Origin: Hydrogenophaga pseudoflava
GTDB taxonomy: Bacteria; Pseudomonadota; Gammaproteobacteria; Burkholderiales; Burkholderiaceae_C
DNA: 64,000 nucleotides
Assembly (NCBI RefSeq): GCF_031020795.1
Contig: NZ_JAVHJP010000002.1
Location: 1 to 64,000 of the forward strand
Direction of reading: 5' to 3'
Below are positions 50,447-57,969 of the stretch, one piece after another. The notes under the pieces are model-generated. The model saw only the letters and a list, made by a program, of their open reading frames with translations. It was not told the origin of the DNA and did no database searches. Every line of letters starts with the position of its first letter. Position 1 is the first letter of the stretch. The position numbers and the translations under genes were made by a program.

Positions 50447-51004
50447 TCAGGCCGCCGCGGCGAACTCCGCCTTGACCGGCGCCGAAGCCAGCCGCCAGAT
50501 CAGCCAGGCCGACACCCCCGAAAAGACCAGCGCCATGGCGAGAGAAGCGGTCCACATCGTCGAGGCCATGCTCTCGAACTGCTCGCGGAACTCCGGCGGT
50601 GCGTCGGCTGTGGCCGGGATGGCCGACAGGAACGATTGCTGGACGTACAGCCCACCCAGGTTCATCACGATACTCAGCGCCAGCAGCGCAATGACCACCA
50701 GCCGCGCCCATTCCCTGCGCTTGAGCAGACCGATGCCCGAGGCCAGCGCCAGCACCGTCAGCAGCCAGAACGCCACCATCACGGCCCGCATGTGTTCCAG
50801 CATGAACACCGCGAACGCCGGCATCTGCGCCATCTGATCCGCTGGCGGCAGGACCATCTGGTCCATCGGGAGCATGGTGAACACCAGAATGCTCTGGAGC
50901 GTCGACATCAGCACACCCAGCGCCGACGGCACGATCATGAGCCAGGCCAGCGTGGTCACAAAGGTGGAGCGGGGGGCAGGGGTGGTCGGGTGGATGGGTG
51001 ACAT
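50447..51004 (-). CDS. Small integral membrane protein, unknown function
   Basis: A 185-aa protein with four predicted membrane helices (about residues 13-40, 68-92, 98-122 and 148-170). Not recognised. Met-rich loop PMDQMVLPPADQMAQMP between helices 1 and 2 is notable and could be a soft-metal or flexible loop. ATG 51004 follows AGGAGGAAGCC, an excellent ribosome site. It diverges from the XRE-type regulator gene. Confidence 0.7.
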   Translation of the reverse strand: MSPIHPTTPAPRSTFVTTLAWLMIVPSALGVLMSTLQSILVFTMLPMDQMVLPPADQMAQMPAFAVFMLEHMRAVMVAFWLLTVLALASGIGLLKRREWARLVVIALLALSIVMNLGGLYVQQSFLSAIPATADAPPEFREQFESMASTMWTASLAMALVFSGVSAWLIWRLASAPVKAEFAAAA

Positions 51005-51140
51005 GGCTTCCTCCTGTGGCTGGGTTTGTTGTGGATGGTGCATGGTAGCCAGAGGGCTGGCGCGCTCGGGGTGATGCGGCGAATAGGGCGCGCAATCGCC
51101 GCACCCGTTGCGGCGATTGGATATGAAGGGTGGCGGTGTT

Positions 51141-51191
51141 TTGTCCAAAAAAATGAACAAGATATATAGTTTTGAATAAAATTCCGGACAA
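51141..51191 (+). promoter_or_regulatory. AT-rich promoter/operator of the XRE-type gene
   Basis: TTGTCC (51141-51146) and GGACAA (51186-51191) are inverted arms bracketing an AT-rich stretch with a -10-like TATATAG. The right arm touches the start codon at 51192. This is the pattern of an autorepressed antitoxin-type promoter. Confidence 0.5.
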
Positions 51192-51872
51192 ATGAATGCT
51201 CTCGACCACACCGCCGTCCTCGAGCGCCACCTGCTCCTGCAGTTGGGTGACCGCCTCAAGCGTCTGCGCAAGGCGCAGGGCCTGGGCACGGTCGCCATGG
51301 CCCAGCGCGCCGGCATCTCGCGCACCACGCTCAGCGCCGTTGAAGCCGGCGACCCAGGCCCTTCCATCGGCACCTACCTGCGGGTCATGTCCATCCTCGG
51401 CGTGGCGGGCGAATTGGCCTTGTTGGCCGGCGACACCCTGCAACCGCCGCCGCCCGACACAGCGGCCGCGCGTTCGCGCCGTGCCCGGCCGGCTGTGCAA
51501 CTGATCGTCTCGGCCGACGACACGCGCCACCAAATCCAGGACCTGCAGAGTCTTGCCCTGCACGAAGAAGCTGTGCGCCGCGTGCGCGCCGACCCCGCTC
51601 TGCTGCGGCAGGCGCAGGCGACGCTGGAACGCTGGCTGCAGGGCGGACCATCGCGCTCCAGCAGCCTGTGGAAAGAGTGGCAAACCATCCTGGCCCAGGG
51701 CCAATGGCGCAAAGCGCTGGGTCGCACACGACGCGCACAGGAGTTGCGGCAGGCCTCTCCGCTGACCACCGTGTTGCCCGACGCGGTGCGCCAGAACATC
51801 CTGGCCCAGGTGAGTGAACTGCGCAAAGGCGTGGTGCTGGGCGACGACATGAGCAACGGGGCCGCGCCGTGA
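51192..51872 (+). CDS. XRE-family HTH regulator, antitoxin-like
   Basis: A 226-aa protein with an N-terminal XRE helix-turn-helix at about residues 16-72 (LKRLRKAQGLGTVAMAQRAGI...TTLSAVEAGDP). The C-terminal half, about 110-220, is helical and unrecognised. It overlaps the downstream nucleotidyltransferase gene by 4 nt (GTGA), an arrangement seen in toxin-antitoxin pairs of the HTH plus DUF6036/AbiEii-like nucleotidyltransferase kind. It probably represses its own promoter. Confidence 0.75.
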   Translation: MNALDHTAVLERHLLLQLGDRLKRLRKAQGLGTVAMAQRAGISRTTLSAVEAGDPGPSIGTYLRVMSILGVAGELALLAGDTLQPPPPDTAAARSRRARPAVQLIVSADDTRHQIQDLQSLALHEEAVRRVRADPALLRQAQATLERWLQGGPSRSSSLWKEWQTILAQGQWRKALGRTRRAQELRQASPLTTVLPDAVRQNILAQVSELRKGVVLGDDMSNGAAP

Positions 51873-52159
51873 CCCGCGACGAACTGGAACACATCATTCG
51901 CGCCAGCGCGGACGTGACGGACCAATACGAATTCGTCATCGTTAGCAGCCAATCCATCCTCGGGCCGGTGCCCCACCCGGAAGACGTGTTCACCATGTCG
52001 GCAAAGGCCGACATCTACCCCCTGCGCGCGCCCGAACTGGCCGAGAAGATCGAAGGCGCTCTGGGCGAAGGCTCACGCTTTCACGACACCTACGGTTACT
52101 ACTCCCAGGGCCCGAGATGGCGTGCAAACTCCGTTGGTTCGCGGAGTCTATTTTTTTGA
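51869..52159 (+). pseudogene. Truncated nucleotidyltransferase (toxin-like), N-terminal part
   Basis: 96 codons from a GTG that overlaps the XRE gene stop. Residues 1 to about 83 (FVIVSSQSILGPVP... ADIYPLRAPELAEKIEGALGEGSRFHDTYGYYSQG) look like the beginning of a DUF6036-type nucleotidyltransferase, normally near twice this length. After YYSQG the sequence turns into PRWRANSVGSRSLFF, which is unrelated. From there on the DNA is AT-rich and carries a foreign restriction gene on the other strand. The 3' half is missing and no remnant was seen on the far side of the insertion, so the gene is likely dead. Confidence 0.7.
52128..52157 (+). terminator. Hairpin terminator at the insertion edge
   Basis: ACTCCG (52128-52133) pairs with CGGAGT (52142-52147) and is followed by TCTATTTTTTT. 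It lies at the junction between the truncated nucleotidyltransferase and the end of the minus-strand restriction gene, whose stop codon lies within the T run. Confidence 0.65.
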
Positions 52160-52891
52160 CGTGAATGGAAGTTGAGCAAGCCAACTCGTGACGGAGTTGT
52201 AGTCGTTCAATGCAAGATTGTGCCTGCTATTCATTGCGACGTGCTGTGCGTCTCTGGTAAAGAACGATGTTGTGACAAGAATTCCCTTGCTTGCTTTATG
52301 TTCGTGGACGCAGCCTAAAAGCCTCTGAACTATTCCTATGCCGACTTTTTGGGTTGGTCCATAGCGCTTGCATTCAACTAAGTTAACCGTTTCTCCAGTT
52401 AGGCTTGAGTGATGAACGGCAATAAGATCAACGCCGCCATCTCTGGTCTCGGGTGTTAGCTGGACGGAGAATCCGTTGTTTCGAAATATTGCGGCAACAA
52501 GCTCTTCAAACTTTCGGGGAGCCATCGAGTAAAGTTCGCTGGGATGATCTCTGAAATACGTCAGCATCTCGCTTTCGAGATCTGGCACCCAAAAATCTAG
52601 ATATCCATGAACGATTTTTGGTTGTTCAATAAATAGTTTTGGAATGTTGAGTTGTAGATCATCTTTATTTGCGATATTTTCAAGCAGTGCATCTTGTTCT
52701 TGCTGGGGAATGGAATCCGACTTGAAAATTGCGAAGAACTCGTCTTCGGTTATTGGTGTGCCGTTGCTGATTTTCTCAATTGCAGTCTTTGTAAGGCGAG
52801 AGGTTTCACGAAGCTCATGGATATTTGTTGATGATTGGTATCTTTTTCTCTTTCGCTTCTTCTCGGGAGGTGGTGATTTTTCCTCTGTCAT
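52148..52891 (-). CDS. Restriction endonuclease-like protein (Mrr catalytic domain)
   Basis: A 247-aa protein. The first 20 residues are highly basic (KKRKRKR), then a helical middle. A C-terminal PD-(D/E)xK nuclease domain spans about 120-235: FEELVAAIFRNNG, Asp155 in TRDGGVDLI and Glu173-x-Lys175 in NLVECKRYG, followed by GIGIVQRLLG and KGILVTTS. Distinctly AT-rich, unlike everything around it, so recently acquired. No methylase partner. It interrupts a toxin-antitoxin pair between nifA and nifB. Probably a defence (type IV or modification-dependent) enzyme. Confidence 0.85.
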   Translation of the reverse strand: MTEEKSPPPEKKRKRKRYQSSTNIHELRETSRLTKTAIEKISNGTPITEDEFFAIFKSDSIPQQEQDALLENIANKDDLQLNIPKLFIEQPKIVHGYLDFWVPDLESEMLTYFRDHPSELYSMAPRKFEELVAAIFRNNGFSVQLTPETRDGGVDLIAVHHSSLTGETVNLVECKRYGPTQKVGIGIVQRLLGCVHEHKASKGILVTTSFFTRDAQHVAMNSRHNLALNDYNSVTSWLAQLPFTSKK

Positions 52892-53169
52892 TGCGTTTGA
52901 CGTGTTGGGTTGGAGTGGGTGGGGTGGAATGAATCATAGAGGGTGTTTAGGTCAATGGGGCAGCGGTGAATTTCTGCCTCTTTTCAAGCGGATATTTCGT
53001 CTTTCAAAACTCAGCGATAAACGGGATGCCTGAGGTGGTACTGGGGGGCGAAGAAGTACTCAGGCATGACAAGCAAGTTTGGTAGATCTCAAGGTCAGAT
53101 TCGCACCATCTGACGTCTTGTCCTGTTTGTCATATCCCATACGTGGATGCAAGGCCTCGGCGTTGTGGG
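52892..53169. other. Low-GC intergenic DNA between restriction gene and nifB control region
   Basis: About 280 bases with no supported gene. It includes AT-rich sequence likely to hold the restriction gene promoter (52892-53000) and an inverted repeat at 53026-53067. Composition returns to normal near 53130, so the right edge of the foreign segment is probably around there. Confidence 0.55.
53026..53067. repeat. Inverted repeat at the right edge of the foreign segment
   Basis: ATGCCTGAG (53026-53034) and CTCAGGCAT (53059-53067) are perfect 9-bp arms around a 24-base loop that contains a further TACT/AGTA pairing. There is no T run. It may mark the boundary of the inserted segment. Confidence 0.5.
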
Positions 53170-53185
53170 TGTACCGTACCTAACA
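53170..53185 (+). promoter_or_regulatory. NifA upstream activator site for nifB
   Basis: TGT-ACCGTACCTA-ACA matches TGT-N10-ACA exactly. It lies 44 bases before the sigma-54 promoter, closer than usual. A near-match (TGT-N10-ACG) lies further upstream at about 53130. Confidence 0.75.
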
Positions 53186-53229
53186 ATCGACAAACCACAC
53201 AAACCGTTGATCTGAAACGGTTTTTTTCG

Positions 53230-53245
53230 TGGCACGGATTTCGCT
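53230..53245 (+). promoter_or_regulatory. Sigma-54 promoter of nifB
   Basis: TGGCAC-GGATT-TCGCT, one mismatch to TGGCAC-N5-TTGCW. It ends 44 bases before the nifB ATG. It probably drives the whole co-oriented gene string to 63990, as no further promoter was found. Confidence 0.8.
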
Positions 53246-53289
53246 GAAGCCCTTCCGAGCGGCCATGGTCGGCTGCAGGAAGGGTCTTC

Positions 53290-54888
53290 ATGTCGACAAG
53301 CACCGCTGCGGGTTCCATGCCCGCCAAGACGTATGTGTCCATCGGCTCGATCAAGCCGCTGGGCGCCAGGCTCGATGTGCCCGAGGCCGGTGGGGGCTGC
53401 GGCACCTCCGGTGGCGAGGGCAAGGCCAGTTGTGGCTCGTCGGGCGGGCCCGACGACATGCCGGCCGAGATCTGGGAGAAGGTCAAGAACCATCCCTGCT
53501 ATTCGGAAGAGGCCCACCACCACTACGCCCGCATGCACGTGGCCGTGGCGCCGGCCTGCAACATCCAGTGCAACTACTGCAACCGCAAGTACGACTGCTC
53601 CAATGAATCGCGCCCGGGCGTGGTGAGCCAGAAGCTCACGCCCGAGCAGGCGGTCAAGAAAGTTGTGGCGGTGGCGAGCGAGATCCCGCAGATGACGGTG
53701 CTCGGCGTGGCCGGCCCCGGCGATTCGCTCGCCAACCCGAAGAAGACGTTCGAGACCTTCCGCTTGCTGCAGGAGCAGGCGCCGGACATCAAGCTCTGCA
53801 TCTCCACCAACGGCCTGGCGCTGCCGGACTACGTGGACGAGATCTGCAAATACAACGTGGACCACGTGACCATCACCATCAACATGGTGGACCCGGCCGT
53901 GGGCGAGAAGATCTACCCCTGGATCTTCTGGGACCACCGCCGCGTGACCGGCTACGAGGCCGCCAAGATCCTGCACGAGCGCCAGATGCTCGGCCTGGAG
54001 ATGCTGACCGCGCGGGGCGTGCTCACCAAGATCAACTCGGTGCTGATCCCCGGCATCAACGACGAGCACCTGATGGCCGTGAACCGCGAGGTCAAGAAGC
54101 GCGGCGCCTTCCTGCACAACATCATGCCGCTCATCAGCGAGGCGGAGCACGGCACCCACTTCGGCCTGACGGGCCAGCGCGGCCCGACCGCGCAGGAGCT
54201 CAAGGCCGTGCAGGACGCCTGCGCGGGCGGTGCGAACCTGATGCGTCATTGCCGCCAGTGCCGTGCCGACGCGGTGGGCCTGCTGGGCGAAGACCGCTCG
54301 GAAGAGTTCACGCTCGACAAGATCGAAGAGATGGAGGTCGTCTACGACCTCGACAAGCGCCGCGCCTACCAGGAGAAGGTCGAGGTCGAGCGCCAGGCCC
54401 AGCACGCCGCCAAGCAGGAAGCGCTGGCCGCCAGCGCCGCCGTCGAGGTCGATCAGGACATGAAGGTGCTGGTGGCGGTGGCCACGAAGGGCGGCGGTCG
54501 TGTGAACGAGCACTTCGGCCACGTCACCGAGTTCCAGATCTTTGAAGTCAGTGCGGCCGAGGCGCTGTTCGTCGGCCACCGCCGCGTGGACCTGTACTGC
54601 CAGGGCGGCCACGGCGACGACGAGCAGCTGCCCAGCGTGGTCAAGGCCATCAACGACTGCCACGCGGTGCTGGTCGCCAAGATCGGTGCCTGCCCGCGCG
54701 ACGAGCTGAGCACGGCGGGCATCGAGCCGGTGGACCAGTTCAGCGGCGAGTTCATCGAGAAGGCCGCGCTCGACTGGTTCAACGGCTACCGCGCCCGCAT
54801 CGCGGCCGGCGAGATCACCCACCAGGACCGCGGAGACGCGCAGATCCGCCAGGGCGCGTTCACCGGCGGTCTGGCCGCGGCCGCCTGA
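53290..54888 (+). CDS. nifB: FeMo-cofactor biosynthesis protein NifB
   Basis: A 532-aa radical-SAM enzyme that makes NifB-co, the 8Fe-9S-C core of FeMo-co. The SAM cluster cysteines are Cys90, Cys94 and Cys97 (CNIQCNYC). Further family ligands are in HHHYARMH before them and the [11 protein letters not shown] motif after the barrel. From about residue 390 there is a NifX-like domain ([20 protein letters not shown]) that binds the product. The N-terminal ~55 residues are Gly/Ser-rich with two extra cysteines (GGCGTS, ASCGSS). AGGAAGGG lies before the ATG. First gene of the long plus-strand nif unit. Confidence 0.97.
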   Translation: MSTSTAAGSMPAKTYVSIGSIKPLGARLDVPEAGGGCGTSGGEGKASCGSSGGPDDMPAEIWEKVKNHPCYSEEAHHHYARMHVAVAPACNIQCNYCNRKYDCSNESRPGVVSQKLTPEQAVKKVVAVASEIPQMTVLGVAGPGDSLANPKKTFETFRLLQEQAPDIKLCISTNGLALPDYVDEICKYNVDHVTITINMVDPAVGEKIYPWIFWDHRRVTGYEAAKILHERQMLGLEMLTARGVLTKINSVLIPGINDEHLMAVNREVKKRGAFLHNIMPLISEAEHGTHFGLTGQRGPTAQELKAVQDACAGGANLMRHCRQCRADAVGLLGEDRSEEFTLDKIEEMEVVYDLDKRRAYQEKVEVERQAQHAAKQEALAASAAVEVDQDMKVLVAVATKGGGRVNEHFGHVTEFQIFEVSAAEALFVGHRRVDLYCQGGHGDDEQLPSVVKAINDCHAVLVAKIGACPRDELSTAGIEPVDQFSGEFIEKAALDWFNGYRARIAAGEITHQDRGDAQIRQGAFTGGLAAAA

Positions 54889-54932
54889 ACCCCACCTTTC
54901 CCCACGACGTTCCTCACAGAAGGAGAACCACC

Positions 54933-55127
54933 ATGGCCCTGAAGATCATCGCCTCCACCTGCACCGCCTGCTCGGCCTGCGAACCCGAGTGCCCCAACGT
55001 CGCGATCCGCGAAAAGGGCGGCACCTACGTGATCGACCCGAAGAAGTGCACCGAGTGCGCCGACCAGTACGACTCGCCGCAGTGCCAGGCCGTGTGCCCG
55101 GTGGACGGCTGCATTGTGAAAGTCTGA
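54933..55127 (+). CDS. fdxN: 2[4Fe-4S] ferredoxin FdxN-like
   Basis: A 64-aa bacterial-type ferredoxin with C-X2-C-X2-C-X3-CP ([12 protein letters not shown]) and C-X2-C-X8-C-X3-CP ([18 protein letters not shown]) motifs for two 4Fe-4S clusters. Commonly found directly after nifB, where it donates electrons for nitrogenase or NifB. AGAAGGAGAACCACC precedes the ATG. 3 nt separate it from the next gene. Confidence 0.94.
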   Translation: MALKIIASTCTACSACEPECPNVAIREKGGTYVIDPKKCTECADQYDSPQCQAVCPVDGCIVKV

Positions 55128-55130
55128 CCC

Positions 55131-55529
55131 ATGTCCATCTCGTTCACACTGACCCCGGCCGCCGAGAAGTTCATCGGTCGCGTGGTGCGCTTCTCGGGCA
55201 TTCCGTCCGCGGGCTTCCGTCTGCTGGTCTCGCCCGGCGGCTGTTCGGGCTACAGCTCGGAGTTCAGCGCCGAGGCCGCTCCGAAGGACGGTGAGCAGGT
55301 GTTCGTGGTCTCGGACCTGAAGTTCTTCCTGCCGGCCGAGAGCCGCATGCTGCTGGACGGCGTGACCATCGACTTCACCGAAACGCCGACCTCGTCGGGC
55401 CTGAGCATCATCAACCCGAAGCAGGCCGCCTGCGGCTGCAGCAGCGCCGAGAACGCGGCGCCCCCGGGCGTGGCGAAGATCGAGATCGGGTCCATCGGCC
55501 GCGGCGGTCGCCCGGCCCTGGTGTCCTGA
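55131..55529 (+). CDS. Nif-linked A-type Fe-S carrier (IscA/HesB family)
   Basis: A 132-aa A-type carrier with SPGGCSGYSSEF and AACGCSSAE cysteines, so all three ligands are present. It has a C-terminal tail of about 25 residues (PPGVAKIEIGSIGRGGRPAL) absent from IscA. Similar to the IscA-nif proteins in other nif clusters. It probably helps build or deliver clusters for NifB or NifH. Third A-type protein in this window. Confidence 0.88.
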   Translation: MSISFTLTPAAEKFIGRVVRFSGIPSAGFRLLVSPGGCSGYSSEFSAEAAPKDGEQVFVVSDLKFFLPAESRMLLDGVTIDFTETPTSSGLSIINPKQAACGCSSAENAAPPGVAKIEIGSIGRGGRPALVS

Positions 55530-55551
55530 GACGGGCGCAAGAGAGGCTGCC

Positions 55552-56130
55552 GTGAACGCCGCCGACCGGGACTTCGAAGCCGCTGCCGCGGCCTTCGCGG
55601 CTTCGGTGATCGGCGGCGCGCTGCCGCCCGGGGTGGAGGCGCTGATCGCGCAGGCGGGTGCGCTGCGCGACCGGCCCGGCGAGGCGCTGCCCCTGCTGGA
55701 GCGTGCGCGCGCGCTGGCACCGCAGCACCCCGCGCCGGTGATCGCGGTCTACCGCTTCCACTTCTACGGCCACGCCCTGGTGCAGGCCCGCGCGGCGGGC
55801 GAGGACGCGCTGGCGATCGCGCGCACGGCGCTCGGCCCGGACTTCGGTGACGTGCCGCCGGAGGACGAGGCGGTGCGCGGCGACGCGGCGGTGCGCTTCT
55901 ACCTGTTCACGCTCAAGGGCCTGGCCTACCTGAACCTGCGCCTGGGCGACCTGGACGAGGCACGGCTGATGCTGGGCGAGCTGCGCCGGCTCGACCCGAA
56001 GGACCACCTGGGCGGTGGGCTGCTCTCGCATGTGCTGGCGCGCCACGATGCGGGTGAGGCGACCCTGCCGGCCGAAGGGCCGGGCGGTTACCCGGCGCGC
56101 GGCTGGGCCGACATCCGGAAGGCGGTCTGA
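55552..56130 (+). CDS. TPR-like protein of nif cluster, unknown function
   Basis: A 192-aa Ala/Leu-rich helical protein with at least two tetratricopeptide-like hairpins (about residues 35-70 and 120-155: AYLNLRLGDLDEARLMLGELRRLDP). No catalytic motif. It starts at GTG 55552 after AAGAGAGGCTGCC and runs to 1 nt before the LRV gene. Likely a protein-protein adaptor in cofactor assembly; the exact family is not recognised with certainty. Confidence 0.75.
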   Translation: MNAADRDFEAAAAAFAASVIGGALPPGVEALIAQAGALRDRPGEALPLLERARALAPQHPAPVIAVYRFHFYGHALVQARAAGEDALAIARTALGPDFGDVPPEDEAVRGDAAVRFYLFTLKGLAYLNLRLGDLDEARLMLGELRRLDPKDHLGGGLLSHVLARHDAGEATLPAEGPGGYPARGWADIRKAV

Positions 56131-56131
56131 G

Positions 56132-56956
56132 ATGGGCGCCGCCGCCAGCTTTCTCGCCCGGCCGCAGCGCCTGGTGGCGCGCGCGCCCGAAGGCGACATC
56201 CCGCCCATGGACTGGCGGGGCGGGCCGGTGAACTGCGAGGCCTGCGCCTACATCGACCTGCGCGCGCGCGACGGCGGCCGCGGCTGCGAGCCGGGCCACG
56301 CCTGCATGCAGGACGCCTACGCGCGCCGCATCGACCGCTTCTTCCGCTGGCACCCCGAGCTGGCCGACCAGCAGCTGGAACACCCGTACTTCGAGGTGCG
56401 GGCCATCGCGGCGCGCCACGCCAGCGTGTTCCGTTTGAACGGTCTGATGAACGACCCCGACGAGACCGTGCGTCTGCAGGTGGCGGCGCGGCTCTCGCCC
56501 GCCCAGCTGGAGCGGCTGATGCACGACCCGCACCGCGAGGTGCGCCTGCGGGTGGCGCAGCGCATCGACCCGGTGCGGCTGGCCGGGATGCGGCACGACA
56601 GCGACTACGGCGTGCGCGAAATCGTGGCCCAGCGCCTGCCACTGGCGCTGCTGGCGACCCTGGCCTACGACCCCGAGCGCTCGGTGCGCGAGATCGTGGC
56701 GCGCCGCCTGCCGATGCCGGCGCTGTTCATCCTCGCCGGCGACCCCGAACCCGAGGTGCGGCGCGCAGTGGCCGAGAGCCTGCCCGAGGCGCTGCTGGGC
56801 CGCATGGCGGACGACGCCGACTGGCGCGTGCGCTGGGAGGTGGCGCGGCGCGCGCCGCGCGCGATGCTGGCGGCCCTGCGCGACGACACCGACAGCGAGG
56901 TGCGGCAGATGGTGCGCGACCGGCTGGCGGTGCCGAGGGAGGCGCCCCATGGCTGA
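56132..56956 (+). CDS. Leucine-rich repeat variant (LRV) Fe-S protein
   Basis: A 274-aa protein. A Cys-rich N terminus (Cys35, Cys38, Cys52, Cys58: CEACAY...GCEPGHAC) is followed by about eight LRV repeats of ~24 residues, each with the D-x(3)-VR pattern (NDPDETVRLQVAARL, HDPHREVRLRVAQRI, YDPERSVREIVARRL). The LRV protein from the Azotobacter nif region has this layout with a 4Fe-4S cluster. Function unknown; perhaps a scaffold. It overlaps nifZ by 8 nt. Confidence 0.9.
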   Translation: MGAAASFLARPQRLVARAPEGDIPPMDWRGGPVNCEACAYIDLRARDGGRGCEPGHACMQDAYARRIDRFFRWHPELADQQLEHPYFEVRAIAARHASVFRLNGLMNDPDETVRLQVAARLSPAQLERLMHDPHREVRLRVAQRIDPVRLAGMRHDSDYGVREIVAQRLPLALLATLAYDPERSVREIVARRLPMPALFILAGDPEPEVRRAVAESLPEALLGRMADDADWRVRWEVARRAPRAMLAALRDDTDSEVRQMVRDRLAVPREAPHG

Positions 56957-57317
56957 CATCGTGCGCGACGACGACGTGATCGAGGTGGCCGACCCGCCGC
57001 GCTTTGCCTTCGGCGAGCGGGTGATCGCACGCTCGGTGGTGCGCAACGACGGCACCTACCGCGGCAAGGACATCGGCGAGGTGCTGGTGAACAAGGGCGA
57101 CATCGGCTACGTCGTGAGCATCAACACCTTCCTGCAGCAGTTCTACATCTACGCGGTGGACTTCGTGGAGACCGGCCACCGCGTGGGCATGCGCGCCAAG
57201 GAGCTGTGCACGCTGGACCACCTGCCCGAGGAAGTGCTGGCGCAGCTGGGCGAGAGGGCCACGGCGCTGGCCGACCTTGGTTCCGGCAAACCCCTGGATT
57301 CAGGAGCAACCCCATGA
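56949..57317 (+). CDS. nifZ: NifZ
   Basis: A 122-aa NifZ-family protein (PPRFAFGERVIARSVVRNDGTY, GEVLVNKGDIGYVVSINTFLQQFYIYAVDF). NifZ helps mature the second P-cluster pair of the MoFe protein. It starts inside the LRV gene and its end overlaps the second nifZ-like start by 4 nt (ATGA), so all three are translationally coupled. Confidence 0.93.
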   Translation: MADIVRDDDVIEVADPPRFAFGERVIARSVVRNDGTYRGKDIGEVLVNKGDIGYVVSINTFLQQFYIYAVDFVETGHRVGMRAKELCTLDHLPEEVLAQLGERATALADLGSGKPLDSGATP

Positions 57318-57616
57318 ACACCGCCAACCCGATGGACCCGGCCGCCTTTGTGGAACCGCGCACCCCCGTCTACGCCTGGGGCCAGCGCGTGGTGGCGCTG
57401 GACGACCTGGTCAACGACGGCAGCCACCCGGAGCGCGAACCCGACGCGCTGCTGGCCGCGCGCGGTGACGTGGGCGAGATCGTCAACATCGGCCACGCCA
57501 GCGAGATCAACGAGCCGGTCTACCTGGTGGATTTCGGGGGCTGCGTGGTGGGCTGTCTGGAGGTCGAACTCGCGCCCGTTCCCATGGGTTGGATGCCTGT
57601 GGAGGCCGCCGGATGA
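57314..57616 (+). CDS. Second NifZ-family protein
   Basis: A 100-aa protein with the NifZ fold motif (YAWGQRVVALDDLVNDGSHP, ARGDVGEIVNIGHASEINEPVYLVDF). It differs clearly from its neighbour NifZ and carries an extra GCVVGCLEVEL segment with two cysteines. Tandem nifZ copies suggest subunit specialisation or a hetero-oligomer. Overlaps both neighbours by 4 nt. Confidence 0.88.
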   Translation: MNTANPMDPAAFVEPRTPVYAWGQRVVALDDLVNDGSHPEREPDALLAARGDVGEIVNIGHASEINEPVYLVDFGGCVVGCLEVELAPVPMGWMPVEAAG

Positions 57617-57969
57617 ACGCCGCAGCCCGCACGGCCCCACCCGATCCGACGGCCGCCCAAGTCGTCGGCTTCATGCGCCCCTTCATCGAGCGGGCGCTGA
57701 AGGACCGGGTGCGTTACCGCTATGTGCAGCCGCATGTGCTGCCCGAGGGCGCGGGATTTCGCATCGAGGCGCCGTGCTGTTCGCGCAATGTGGACCGCGA
57801 AGGCGGGGTGATCGACATCGCGCTGCTGACGCCGTCCCCCGACGGGCGCTGGCGCTTGCAGGCGCGCGACCACGGGGCGGGCGTGTGGGAAACCCGCGCC
57901 GAGGGCCTGTCGCTGGGCGAGGCGCTGGACATGCTCTGTGTCGACGCCGAACGGAGGTTCTGGCCATGA
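57613..57969 (+). CDS. Nif-cluster protein of unknown function (118 aa)
   Basis: A 118-aa soluble protein, not recognised. Visible features: YRYVQPHVLPEGAGFRIEAPCCSRNV, with a Cys-Cys pair, and an Arg/Trp-rich C-terminal half ending RRFWP. It overlaps nifZ2 (ATGA) and nifS (ATGA), so it is part of the same translationally coupled chain. The CC pair could be a metal or cluster ligand. Confidence 0.7.
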   Translation: MNAAARTAPPDPTAAQVVGFMRPFIERALKDRVRYRYVQPHVLPEGAGFRIEAPCCSRNVDREGGVIDIALLTPSPDGRWRLQARDHGAGVWETRAEGLSLGEALDMLCVDAERRFWP

